Source of the DNA: Oscillatoria sp. CS-180
GTDB taxonomy: Bacteria > Cyanobacteriota > Cyanobacteriia > Phormidesmidales > Phormidesmidaceae
NCBI RefSeq assembly: GCF_028330965.1
Contig: NZ_JAQMUB010000100.1
Location: 1-64,000, forward strand
Direction: 5' to 3'
DNA: 64,000 bases
Each line of letters starts with the position of its first letter. Position 1 is the stretch's first letter. Position numbers and translations under genes: made by a program. Below, piece by piece: positions 1 through 8,000 of the stretch. The notes beneath the pieces are model-generated. The model saw nothing but the letters and a program-made list of their open reading frames with translations. It made no database searches and had not been told where the DNA came from.

Positions 1-84
1 GCTGGGGCGCTTCGCTAGGGACTCTAGCTCATCCTGTTCTGACGCGCTCAAAGTAATCGCTGGAGCAGAAAGACGGGGCATCAT
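1..84 (-). CDS. IS630-like transposase, N-terminal 28 codons only (runs off the window)
   Basis: An open frame starts at ATG (84) and runs off the left edge. The visible protein begins MMPRLSAPAITLSASEQDEL and continues ESLAKRPS. This matches the usual start of IS630-family transposases, where a short lead is followed by LTLSxxExxxLExLARRxS and a helix-turn-helix. Only the start of the DNA-binding part is visible, so neither the DDE core nor the element's ends can be judged. The start lies 20 bp from the stop of the caspase-helicase gene. One end of the element may therefore sit inside, or just beyond, the 3' end of that gene. The family call rests on a short motif. Confidence 0.55.
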   Translation of the reverse strand, partial: MMPRLSAPAITLSASEQDELESLAKRPS

Positions 85-103
85 CGGAATCTCAGAGACG
101 GTT

Positions 104-2968
104 CTAAAGGGTAACGCCATTTCTGCCATGCGGTACTAGTACTGAAGCAGGAATACCCACTTCAAGCTGCATGAGTAACTTCTCCACATCATCTGGATCA
201 GGTCCCTGGCCAAGCAGAAGTATTTCAGCAATCTCAGAAGCTGCAACGAGGTGGAATCGAGCAAAGTCTGCGAAAGATCGAATGTCACCGGCTCCAACAT
301 TACAATAAGGATTCATTGTAAAGATATTTTCAATCTCGCTAATAGGCGATCCCCCTATCCACTTCTGTAATACTGCAACTCGCTTACAGCGGGCATAGTA
401 AGCCATAGTGTCACGAGCACCAAACCGGAGAGCACGAACAACCTCACTTCCATAAATTTGGGCTGCATAATTAGGCCAAACAGACTCTTTCTTGCCCCTT
501 TTAAATAAAGGGGTATAAGAATCATCGAATTCGGACAATGCATGAATAATTGCTAAAAGTTTCTTGGCAGTCAGCGCTTCCTTTTGCCAGTTTTGAAGAA
601 TTTCAACCAATCGCATAGCTGACTGTAGTTTGAGATTGGATCGACCACATGCCTGACCTAGAAGAGACAGGCGAACTACCCCCATCTCTTCTTCCACTAG
701 GCCAAGGTCAATCATACGACTAAGCAGTGCTCCAAGATGGGTACGCATTTGTGGCTCCCAACTCGGAGAATTGCGTGTTTCAAGGTAGCCAGCGTAAGTG
801 TTAGATAAAAGAGTGACAACATCATCTTTAGGAACTTCTCTAACTTGGGCAAGAAGACGAAGAATCCAAGTATCTATCTCCTGTTGTTTAAAAGAGGAAA
901 GAAAAGGTTCTGGTTGACCACAGACATATTTATTGAATAGCAGCTTTCGTTGAGTGCTGTTATCAGTTACAAGAATACTTTTACCCTGTTCTGAAAAGCC
1001 CAACCTACCTGCACGACCAGCCATATTTTTATACTCTGCAACAGAGTAATCTTTTGGATTAGAACCAGGAAAGGAGGTTTCAACAATTATGACAGTCTCG
1101 GCTGGTGTATTGATGCCTGCAGCCACGGTTGATGTAGCCGCCATGACACAAATTCCTCCTTTCTGACTGCGAAATGTTTGCTCAACAACGAGACGCTCTT
1201 CCCGAGAGAGATCGCTAGTATGAAAAGCCGTTCCACCCGAGAGTGCACTACGCAATGCTTGAGAAGTTGTGGAGAGGTCTTGACCAGGCAATGCTTCACG
1301 CGCCGTATTTGCCGCTTGTAGTCCTAGATCATTTGCAAGATAACTTGCACAACCACGTGCAGCGCCTCGGTTGTTTCGGAATATCAGGATCTGCTCTTGT
1401 TTTGCTACGAGCTTTTTGACAAGGGGAACGATGACATCTTGAGATCCAGGCTTAGCCTTCCTCTGGATAATTTCGAGGGGTTGTAGCATCTGTTCAGATT
1501 GCTCTTGACCATTAACATCAATGAACTGATACACTCCGCTTCGATCCATAACACCTTCTACAAGAGGCACTGGCCGTTTGTCCGTTATTAAGGTCTGGCA
1601 GCCAAGCCATTCGTTAAAGTGATTAACGTCACCTATTACTGCAGATAAAACAACAATTTGCGGTTCAATTCCTCTTTCCCTAGCCGTCAGCAGATTAGTC
1701 AGCAGCAGCTCAACTGTAATACCGCGTGTAGAGTCAGTAACAAATTGAGCCTCGTCTAGAACAACGAGACCAATTTTTGTGAGAAGTTCTGGCATCGAAA
1801 CAGACAATCCAAGGAACATCTCGTACGTAAGGAGAGCAATATCATATTGCCCTTTCGCAAAAGGCTCGGTCTGATCCGCGTAGTCTCCTGTACACCTAAT
1901 TACTCGCAAGCCAAGTCCTTTGCCATACAGTTCCTCAAACTCCTCAAACTTTTCATTTGTTAGGGCCTTGAAGGGAAAAAGAAAGACGGCTTTGCGATGA
2001 TCTGCGATTGCTCGTGCGGCTGCAAGCTCTCCAATAAATGTCTTGCCAGAGGTCGTAGGTGCGACAACAAGTAGCGACTTGCCATCCATCACACGATAGT
2101 CGTTTACCGCCGATAGCTGTAAGTTATTGAGCTCTGAAAAACGGTTTTGCCATGCCTTGAGAATTGAATCAGGTACAAGAAAAGCTGATAGATCAGACAC
2201 AGAGGAACCAATTCTAATACCAGTGGTATCAGGGAATGCACCCATATAGATAGGACCCTTCTGAAGAGGTGGTAACTCGATACCACCTTCAATCATTCCA
2301 GCCCAGACAGGAATTTGTTCGTGGCCAGTCCGGGAAGCTTCAGCACGAACCTGCCGGATAACCTCATCCATCATGACTCCAATATCAGTCCAATTCGGAC
2401 TCTCTTGAAGCACACGAAGCATAGCAGCAGTAAAGAGGCCATGCTGCCCAAGCTCCAGTGCCTCCTGGTCATCTCTAGCAGCTGCAAGAACGACACGTCC
2501 AGCTCCGCCAAGGTCCTCAATGTGGCTTACTACACCTCTGGAAACAGGAACCTCTGCCAGGACACGTGCAGGAGCTCCGCCGCTAAAACAGCAATCAAGG
2601 ATGACAACCGTCGCTCGAGCTCTCGTGCTTCTAAGCCGATCTGTAAGCTCCTGCATATCAATTGTTGTCTGATCAATTTGGTCAAGATCAACATCATGAG
2701 GCACGAGTTGATGACGCGGCGTTCCATGTCCTGCAAAGAAAACGATAACTGTATCCTCTTTGCCAGCATCACCAAGGGACTCATCAAGAGCTTGACGGAT
2801 TCCTCTTGCTGTTGCTTCATCATCCAGAAGCCTCTTATCTGAAATACCCTGGACCGAGTCCTTAAATAAAGCCCAAAGCGCTATAGCGTCCTTGGTGGCG
2901 GCTGAAAGCTCATTAACACGGGGATCACTATGCTTATTGATTCCGATAAATACAGCTTTGAGAACCAC
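104..2968 (-). CDS. Caspase-like protease fused to a Ski2-like DEAD/DEAH helicase
   Basis: This 954-residue protein has two modules. Residues 1-230 look like a caspase/metacaspase (peptidase C14) domain. It has the catalytic His in FFAGHG (H81) and the catalytic Cys in ILDCCFSGG (C127). Residues 280-800 are a superfamily 2 helicase of Ski2 type. It has Walker A APTTSGKT (303-310), a DEAQ box (405-408), LSAVIGD (motif III), AAGINTPA (motif V) and NMAGRAGRLG (motif VI, near 650). All key residues are present in both modules, so both activities are plausible. The helicase probably senses or remodels nucleic acid and the protease may act as an effector. That role is inferred from other NTPase-caspase fusions in prokaryotic conflict systems. 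The gene is alone on its strand, with a transposase start just downstream. Confidence 0.9.
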   Translation of the reverse strand: MVLKAVFIGINKHSDPRVNELSAATKDAIALWALFKDSVQGISDKRLLDDEATARGIRQALDESLGDAGKEDTVIVFFAGHGTPRHQLVPHDVDLDQIDQTTIDMQELTDRLRSTRARATVVILDCCFSGGAPARVLAEVPVSRGVVSHIEDLGGAGRVVLAAARDDQEALELGQHGLFTAAMLRVLQESPNWTDIGVMMDEVIRQVRAEASRTGHEQIPVWAGMIEGGIELPPLQKGPIYMGAFPDTTGIRIGSSVSDLSAFLVPDSILKAWQNRFSELNNLQLSAVNDYRVMDGKSLLVVAPTTSGKTFIGELAAARAIADHRKAVFLFPFKALTNEKFEEFEELYGKGLGLRVIRCTGDYADQTEPFAKGQYDIALLTYEMFLGLSVSMPELLTKIGLVVLDEAQFVTDSTRGITVELLLTNLLTARERGIEPQIVVLSAVIGDVNHFNEWLGCQTLITDKRPVPLVEGVMDRSGVYQFIDVNGQEQSEQMLQPLEIIQRKAKPGSQDVIVPLVKKLVAKQEQILIFRNNRGAARGCASYLANDLGLQAANTAREALPGQDLSTTSQALRSALSGGTAFHTSDLSREERLVVEQTFRSQKGGICVMAATSTVAAGINTPAETVIIVETSFPGSNPKDYSVAEYKNMAGRAGRLGFSEQGKSILVTDNSTQRKLLFNKYVCGQPEPFLSSFKQQEIDTWILRLLAQVREVPKDDVVTLLSNTYAGYLETRNSPSWEPQMRTHLGALLSRMIDLGLVEEEMGVVRLSLLGQACGRSNLKLQSAMRLVEILQNWQKEALTAKKLLAIIHALSEFDDSYTPLFKRGKKESVWPNYAAQIYGSEVVRALRFGARDTMAYYARCKRVAVLQKWIGGSPISEIENIFTMNPYCNVGAGDIRSFADFARFHLVAASEIAEILLLGQGPDPDDVEKLLMQLEVGIPASVLVPHGRNGVTL

Positions 2969-3182
2969 TAATATTTACCTTGCTTGAAGAGGTTTAAAAA
3001 ACTGACTTTATTTTAATCGCTATCAACAAACTACTTGACAGCCTCAAAAGACGGGTGTTTCTGAAATATAAGCCTATCTCAACTTCTTGACAGTGCAAGA
3101 GAAAGTAGCGTTCTCCACCCGAAATCAAGCACTGAGTGCCCTGTTCGTCTCATACCGACCGAGCAAATACGAAAAGTCGAGA

Positions 3183-3231
3183 TTGTTAGGGAACAATTCA
3201 CGATCAAAAACCCTAAATTATTCCCTAACAA
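3183..3231. repeat. 16-bp inverted repeat, possible operator
   Basis: The arms TTGTTAGGGAACAATT (3183-3198) and AATTATTCCCTAACAA (3216-3231) are reverse complements with one mismatch and are separated by 17 bp. No T-run follows either arm. A protein-binding dyad is therefore more likely than a terminator. It lies in the 500-bp gap between the divergent caspase-helicase gene and the small membrane-protein gene. It could regulate either one. Confidence 0.5.
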
Positions 3232-3317
3232 CTCTGACAGCACGTATAAGGCTGTAATAGTGGGGTCCAACGTTATTGAGGTTCCTGTTTAATCACGCCA
3301 ATTTTGGTATCAATGGC

Positions 3318-3349
3318 AAGGGCACTCTCACCGTTGCCCTTTTTCTCTT
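3318..3349 (+). terminator. Possible rho-independent terminator
   Basis: A 7-bp stem AAGGGCA/TGCCCTT with a 10-nt loop is followed by TTTTCTCTT on the plus strand. No plus-strand protein gene lies upstream within the gap from 2968. If real, it would end a short non-coding transcript arising near 3000-3300, or it is a leader attenuator for the gene at 3476. Confidence 0.35.
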
Positions 3350-3475
3350 ATGAGTAGCTTCCGATGCGCTAGCGCGATGAGGATGTAGCAACCTCGGCCT
3401 CGTTTCAAGTGTTCGTTCCAAGTTTGCTGAGGTTGCCTCGCTACGTCAACTCCATCACTTCACGAGGAGAAACCC

Positions 3476-4018
3476 ATGTTTACAACTCTTTCTAAGCCCT
3501 ACGAGATCGCAGGGCAAATCGTTTCAGAATTTGCGATCGCCACCTACAAAACGCTGACCTCCCAGCAGGCCCAGCGTGTCTACCGTGACGCTTGGACTAT
3601 CACCCGCGTCATTGTTCAAGTTACGGCTCTGGCGCTTTATGCAGCCGGACTCTACACGATTATCGCTGGCCGCAAGTTTCGCGCTTACTACGAAGCGGAA
3701 TGGGCAGCCGATGTTGAGCGATTCCTCTCCTATCCTGACCGCTGCCTGACTAAAGAGGCAGCATCCGAACCTGTCGCTGCAACGACCGAACCAGTGACCG
3801 AACTGATCGCCACCGATGCTGAAGCAGCCCAAGCAGCGATTCCCGATGCTGTTCAGGCAATTCTCAACAGCAATGTCAAAACGACCCAGAAGTTGCGAGC
3901 GATCGCCACCCATTTCGACATCCGTTGGCGTAACGCTCACGGGGAAGGGCGGCACCTACTCAACGCCGAAATTCGAGACGCCCTGAGCGATCGTCCTGAA
4001 ATCTTGGCGGCTCTGTAA
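3476..4018 (+). CDS. Hypothetical membrane protein, 180 aa
   Basis: The family is not recognised. The start is supported by GAGGAGA 7-8 nt upstream of the ATG. The protein has one hydrophobic segment at about residues 43-64, followed by basic residues (GRKFR), and then an acidic, Ala/Glu-rich stretch (about 95-130). The C-terminal 45 residues are helical and charged (VKTTQKLRAIATHFDIRWR). Single-membrane topology with a soluble C-terminal domain is likely. It contains GCGATCGC octamers, like its neighbours, so its base use is typical of the replicon. No functional inference can be drawn from context beyond its position near the stability/transfer genes. Confidence 0.7.
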   Translation: MFTTLSKPYEIAGQIVSEFAIATYKTLTSQQAQRVYRDAWTITRVIVQVTALALYAAGLYTIIAGRKFRAYYEAEWAADVERFLSYPDRCLTKEAASEPVAATTEPVTELIATDAEAAQAAIPDAVQAILNSNVKTTQKLRAIATHFDIRWRNAHGEGRHLLNAEIRDALSDRPEILAAL

Positions 4019-4254
4019 TCTATCAGTTCTTCTACCCTACTGTCGCGACTAGGGTAGCTGGGAACAGACCCCCCATTCTGGAGTAAGCGAAGCGCTGGAG
4101 ACATCAGCTTCCCTGAGCAGGCGTATGCTTGCCTCGCTTTCCAGTTTGGGGCGGGCAGACAATCAAGAGCAAGTGATATGGCAATACCAGTGGTAGTTCT
4201 AGCACCGTCCAGCCAATCCAGAGCAGGTTCACGATACCGTGATGCAGCCCCCGC

Positions 4255-5079
4255 TCATTCTTCAGGCATGAGTCTTTCTTCAAAGTCTGGGGTTTCATCA
4301 TCAACTCCTTTGATGCCCAACCAAATCTCAATTCGTTCCAAACGGGCATCAACCATCCCACCCTGCAACTGCATGACCCTCATTGCCTGCTGAAAACCAC
4401 TGCCACGAAACACGACATACATCATTCCAGCGACGAATACTGAGCCCATACCAAACCAGAACAGGGCAGCTTTCCAGTTGGCGAGGTCAGTCCAGATCGA
4501 AGTTTCTTTTTTTGACTGGCCGGGAGCGATCATGCCCTTCTGCATCTGGCGTAAGGTTTGCTTCACGCCTTCCTGCATCTGCTGGTTGGCTGTTTTGACC
4601 TCCGCGATCGCTTGTAAGACTTCCTGTGTTTTCCACGGACTCATCGATGATTTTGGCGTCGAACCATCGCTTAAGTTCGGCGCTGCTTTCAAGAAATTGA
4701 GCAAAGGCTGCTCGACCCTGCTCAATGTCATCTCGGACATCATTAAGTAGTTGTTGAATTTCGCCAAGTGTTCGGTGAGTTGCATGTAGCTGCCGCTCAC
4801 CTCTTGGGTCGCTTGGGTCTTGAAGTGAAGGAGTTGGGCCAGCTCCTCCGTCACCGTCCGCCAGTGCGCCATGTCCGTTTGGTGATTCCTCTCGCATTGA
4901 TTGACATACTCCGTGAGTTCTCGAATTTGCCGTTCCACACTAATTTGCAGCCGATCAACGGTCTGTCCCACATCCCCAATGGCACGTGTAAGCGAGTCTT
5001 CTGGCGGCGAGAGTACTCTTTGTGAGGTGCCCCGACCGGGAGCCTTCCGGTCGGCACCATTCATAGCATCGTTGCTCAT
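4255..5079 (-). CDS. Membrane-anchored coiled-coil protein, StbC/TraM-like position
   Basis: This 274-residue protein has a long, heptad-like helical region (about residues 30-190, rich in Gln, Glu and Leu). One membrane segment follows near 205-230 (AALFWFGMGSVFVAGMMYVVF), then a short acidic tail. The start ATG overlaps the stop of the upstream ParA-like gene (ATGA), so the two are translationally coupled. It is the third gene of a trio (DNA-binding protein, ParA-like ATPase, this protein) whose order matches stbABC of R388 and traKLM of RP4. Sequence similarity to StbC or TraM is not evident by eye. The call rests on gene order and size, and the protein may tether the complex to the membrane. 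Confidence 0.7.
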   Translation of the reverse strand: MSNDAMNGADRKAPGRGTSQRVLSPPEDSLTRAIGDVGQTVDRLQISVERQIRELTEYVNQCERNHQTDMAHWRTVTEELAQLLHFKTQATQEVSGSYMQLTEHLAKFNNYLMMSEMTLSRVEQPLLNFLKAAPNLSDGSTPKSSMSPWKTQEVLQAIAEVKTANQQMQEGVKQTLRQMQKGMIAPGQSKKETSIWTDLANWKAALFWFGMGSVFVAGMMYVVFRGSGFQQAMRVMQLQGGMVDARLERIEIWLGIKGVDDETPDFEERLMPEE

Positions 5080-5861
5080 GCTGCCTCCGTTGCTCTGGCA
5101 ATGGGTTGCCCCTCAGCCTGGGGCTTTGGTAGCCCTAGATAGGAAGCCGCATAGTCCAACTCAGCTACCCCTCGCCGCAGGAACGACTGAGTGATGAGCC
5201 GATGCCCAACTGTCAACTTGGCGACATCAAAGAAATTAGTGCTGGGATGCATCTGCTGAAAAGTGAGTCGATCTAAAGCAGGCATGGCAATCTCGATGCC
5301 CTTCAGCGACTCAAACAACTTATAAGCTTCCGATTGCTCCCAAATCGCAAAACTACTCTCATCTGAACTGCTGCCGTCTTCCCAAAACTGATTCCGGACA
5401 GCCACATAGTCAGCGCGATCGCCGCAGAAGGCCATGACATCTTGAAAGGAGTGAACTGAGGGGGCACCAATATCTAAAACACAGACAAAGGTGAAGCGAT
5501 ACGGCATCTCCTTATCTTCACTCAGGTCCAGCAGGTTAAAGTGTTCCATGCGATCGCGGGTCTGGTGCCCGCTGGCCGCTGGCATATCAATCAGGGCCAC
5601 ATCGGGCTTCTTCTTCTCCAGCATTTCCAGCAGCTTGTGAGAGCCTTCAATTTCCAGAAGATTGCCCGTGTAGACCTGATATTTTTGCTGGGCGTGATAG
5701 TTAGCCAGCTCTGGGTTTTCGGTATCTGAGTCGAACCCAATTACCTTGACTCCGGCCTCGACCAGGGCGTAGTAAAGCAACCGGGCGAATAAAGTCTTAC
5801 CCGTCCCGCCCTTGCCAGGGACCAGCATAACGGCATGTTTTTGTTGGGTTGGGTTGGCCAT
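5076..5861 (-). CDS. ParA/MinD-like ATPase (StbB/TraL-type)
   Basis: The N-terminus carries a deviant Walker A, PGKGGTGKT (about residues 15-23), followed by GFDSDTENPE and DVALIDMPAA, the usual ParA/MinD/SIMIBI pattern. The start at 5861 (MANPTQQKHAV) is preferred because GAGGA lies 8 nt upstream. A longer TTG start at 5876 would overlap the previous gene. It lies second in the trio, directly after the DNA-binding protein and before the membrane coiled-coil protein. StbB (R388) and TraL (RP4) are ParA-like proteins in the same position and act in plasmid positioning and/or conjugation. Either role is possible here. Confidence 0.85.
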   Translation of the reverse strand: MANPTQQKHAVMLVPGKGGTGKTLFARLLYYALVEAGVKVIGFDSDTENPELANYHAQQKYQVYTGNLLEIEGSHKLLEMLEKKKPDVALIDMPAASGHQTRDRMEHFNLLDLSEDKEMPYRFTFVCVLDIGAPSVHSFQDVMAFCGDRADYVAVRNQFWEDGSSSDESSFAIWEQSEAYKLFESLKGIEIAMPALDRLTFQQMHPSTNFFDVAKLTVGHRLITQSFLRRGVAELDYAASYLGLPKPQAEGQPIARATEAA

Positions 5862-5872
5862 GAGTTGAATCC

Positions 5873-6484
5873 TCAAAGAGTTTTACAGTTTTCATATCCC
5901 GTCGTCGTTTTGGGATTCGTAACCTTCTTAAAACGGTCACGAAAGCGATTGGGGTGAAGGTCTTCAGTCGATGCTGCCTGCTGGGTTTCAGAGGAAGCTG
6001 GTGTGGATGGTTTATCAGTAACAGGCGCGATCACGGGCTCTGAGTTCGGCCCTACGGCGGGCGATCGCGCCACAGGTTCTGGCGCTGGGATAGGTGCTGG
6101 TGTTACGGCTGGGGCTACAGACGGTACAGTCTGGGCCGGAGCTGTAGCCGGAACATTAGATGTTCGGGAAGACGTGGAGGTAGAGCGAGATTTCAGCTTG
6201 AAAGGTGCAGCGGTAGAGTCTGATCGCGTCTTTTTTCGGGTGAGTTGGTAGTAGTAATAACGAACTGTATTTCCAGTGAGGCGAAGTTCTACCCCAAGTG
6301 ACTCCTGCACAATATCCCTGACGATTGTGGCGATAGTCTCCCAAGACATTTTCTTTTTTTTGGCCTTACGGATGGCTGGAAGACACTGCCTAACAGCCTC
6401 TATCGCCGAAATCTCCAGTTCTGCATCTTCAGGTAGGCTGTCAGCCTTCTCACTAAATAGTCTGCGTAAATCAACATCACTCAT
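5873..6484 (-). CDS. Putative DNA-binding stability/relaxosome protein (StbA/TraK-like)
   Basis: This 203-residue protein has an N-terminal helical domain (about 1-85) followed by a long Ser/Thr/Pro/Ala-rich, probably disordered tail. The helical part contains AIRKAKKKKMSWETIATIVR, then GVELRLTGNTVRYYYYQLTR. This resembles the 'LPxIRxxxxxGxSxxxIxxxL...tLRxYxxR' pattern of small plasmid DNA-binding proteins such as TraK. The ATG at 6484 has GAGGG about 9 nt upstream. The striking 12-bp repeat array begins 3 bp from this start codon and is the obvious candidate binding site. It is the first gene of the trio with the ParA-like ATPase and the membrane protein. Confidence 0.75.
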   Translation of the reverse strand: MSDVDLRRLFSEKADSLPEDAELEISAIEAVRQCLPAIRKAKKKKMSWETIATIVRDIVQESLGVELRLTGNTVRYYYYQLTRKKTRSDSTAAPFKLKSRSTSTSSRTSNVPATAPAQTVPSVAPAVTPAPIPAPEPVARSPAVGPNSEPVIAPVTDKPSTPASSETQQAASTEDLHPNRFRDRFKKVTNPKTTTGYENCKTL

Positions 6485-6486
6485 GA

Positions 6487-7080
6487 GCTAACCCTCAGCC
6501 TGCATAAATTGCTGACTACTAACCTGCTTCTACACCTGGATGAATACCTGCGAATATCCCTACCTTCCTGTTTCACAATCAGCCTGTCAGTTGCCCTGAC
6601 AAAAGACCTCACGGCAGACCTGATGAATCTATCTGTCAGTGGTTCTGAATAAACGCATGTATCGAGACCTGACGCACTTGCTGCTAATTTTCCTGACAGA
6701 TATCTTCACCACTGTGATGCCTTAGAACCTGACAATATGCCTCGCCCAAAATCTGACTTTTCTTCTGATTATTCACCGGCCCCGTCTCCTCACTCACTGC
6801 CTGGAAAACGGCCTGACGATATCTCTTCCTCCTGAACTGCTGGATTACCTGGCAGTCAACCTGCTCTTCTCCCTGCCAGCACAATTTCTATTTGACCTGG
6901 CAAATTTCCTTACCACAGGACTGCTCATAAACCTGACGATGGGGCTGCTGCGAAACATGACACCTCACCTACCTGCTGACCTGACCTGAAGCTGACAAAA
7001 TCTCTGCTGTTTCTCCTAACTGCGCTCCTCACCAGTGACCTGCGCGGCGTCCTGACGTTTCCCCTGCTCAGTGAGCTGAC
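6487..7080. repeat. 12-bp phased CCTGAC-type array, about 50 units (candidate centromere/transfer nucleoprotein site)
   Basis: A core reading CCTGAC or a near variant recurs every 12 bp from 6487 to 7075. The register is exact from 6487 to 6619. It slips +1 between 6619 and 6632, is exact again from 6632 to 6980, slips -1, and is exact from 6991 to 7075. Of about 50 register positions, 33 carry NCTG and most others differ by one base (CCTC, CCTA, CATG). The six bases between cores are not conserved. Examples of full CCTGAC are at 6595, 6668, 6692, 6728, 6812, 6932, 6980 and 7051. Stops and register slips argue against coding. R388 has phased 9-bp repeats bound by StbA at the same place relative to stbA. 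Confidence 0.9.
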
Positions 7081-7347
7081 TATTCCATTGCAATTTCCGC
7101 GATGGCAAGATGTGGCAGTTGTCGATCGTGGTCGTTCTTCACTCGGCGATGATCGCGATCGCTTTGACCACCAGGATGCTGACGGTAGTAACTGGCCGGT
7201 TGAATCGTTGTTTGTGCTTGCATACCGTTTCTCCGTGAGAGTGACCCAACAGCGATCGCGGTTTCTGGTCTGCGCCATCTGCAACTAACAACGCTTCAAA
7301 ACCATCAGTACAATGCGATCGCTGTTGGCTTTGGTTGGCATCGTATC
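7081..7347. other. Candidate oriT region
   Basis: This gene-free segment lies between the phased array and the MobC/relaxase operon, where oriT sits in R388 and RP4. On the minus strand it contains GCATCCTGG (7179-7171), which resembles the IncP-type nic consensus YATCCTGY. It lies 11 bp from the near-palindrome AACCGGCCAGTT (7201-7190). No other strong stem-loop was found. The nic assignment is a weak match, while the positional argument for oriT somewhere in 6490-7347 is stronger. Confidence 0.4.
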
Positions 7348-7372
7348 GGGCAGATATCCCTCAGATATCTCC
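7348..7372. promoter_or_regulatory. Transfer-operon element, copy 1 (inverted relative to the gene)
   Basis: GGGCAGATATCCC followed by TCAGATATCTCC lies 23 bp before the MobC-like gene. Its reverse complement matches the elements at 16750, 18663 and 33466. The adjoining bases CGTATC also match on the complementary strand (GATACG in copy 2). It is a probable operator or promoter element shared by the transfer genes. Confidence 0.65.
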
Positions 7373-7395
7373 AATCCCTTTTTTCTCGTAAAAAA

Positions 7396-7998
7396 ATGTC
7401 GCGTTTCGGATACAAACTGTTGCTGTTTAAGAAGGTCTGTGAAACGAGTAGCCAAGTCAGAGCAGATCGGCTAGAAGAAAACTATCTGCAACTTCAAAAC
7501 GCTCCTTCGACTCATCAGCACTTCCCTGGTTTGCGCGATCGCCCCCGATGGGTAGGTCGCGTTTTGTCTTTTTTACAAGCTTTTGAGGTGACTAAGGTGG
7601 CTCTGACAGGTAAAAGAAACCCACGAGTAACCGTAAGCTTTACCCCTGAAGAATTGGGGCTGATCAGCGGTCGCTGCGGGAATCAGATCTCGGCTTATCT
7701 AAAAGCGTTGGCGCTAGATGATATTGGCAGCGATGACACAACTTGTCGTCAGTTTTATGCGTTGGGGATGACTTTGAATGAAGCGTTATCGGTCGTCATT
7801 GATATCGCCAAAGATTCTAAAGGCCAGGTGCCCGACAAACTGGTCAATCAACTATCTACTTTACGCGAGGCCATGAAAGCTATGCAGCGGCAAGCTGTTA
7901 TGGAGCAATACATGGACATTCCTGAAATCCTGCGGCAGCTCCATGATGCTGTAGGAGGAAATCGGTTAGCCCAAAAGGAACAGGAAGGGTTTCTTTAG
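7396..7998 (+). CDS. MobC-like relaxosome accessory protein
   Basis: This 200-residue protein precedes the relaxase by two bases, so the two are co-translated. Its central part (RVTVSFTPEELGLISGRCG, then NQISAYLKALALD) has the strand-then-helices pattern of ribbon-helix-helix/MobC accessory proteins, where a beta strand contacts DNA at oriT. The C-terminal half is helical (LSTLREAMKAMQRQAV). MobC-type proteins help melt oriT and position the relaxase, and many also repress their own operon. The first 40-50 residues are poorly conserved-looking, and a later start is possible. The operon carries a copy of the shared transfer element upstream. Confidence 0.65.
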   Translation: MSRFGYKLLLFKKVCETSSQVRADRLEENYLQLQNAPSTHQHFPGLRDRPRWVGRVLSFLQAFEVTKVALTGKRNPRVTVSFTPEELGLISGRCGNQISAYLKALALDDIGSDDTTCRQFYALGMTLNEALSVVIDIAKDSKGQVPDKLVNQLSTLREAMKAMQRQAVMEQYMDIPEILRQLHDAVGGNRLAQKEQEGFL

Positions 7999-8000
7999 CG

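Noticed and set aside
6684-6884. 66-codon minus-strand frame inside the 12-bp array, with Gln every four residues
   Set aside because: The pattern comes from the 12-bp DNA period (CAG every four codons). The array goes on beyond it through stops and 1-bp slips, with no ribosome-binding site.
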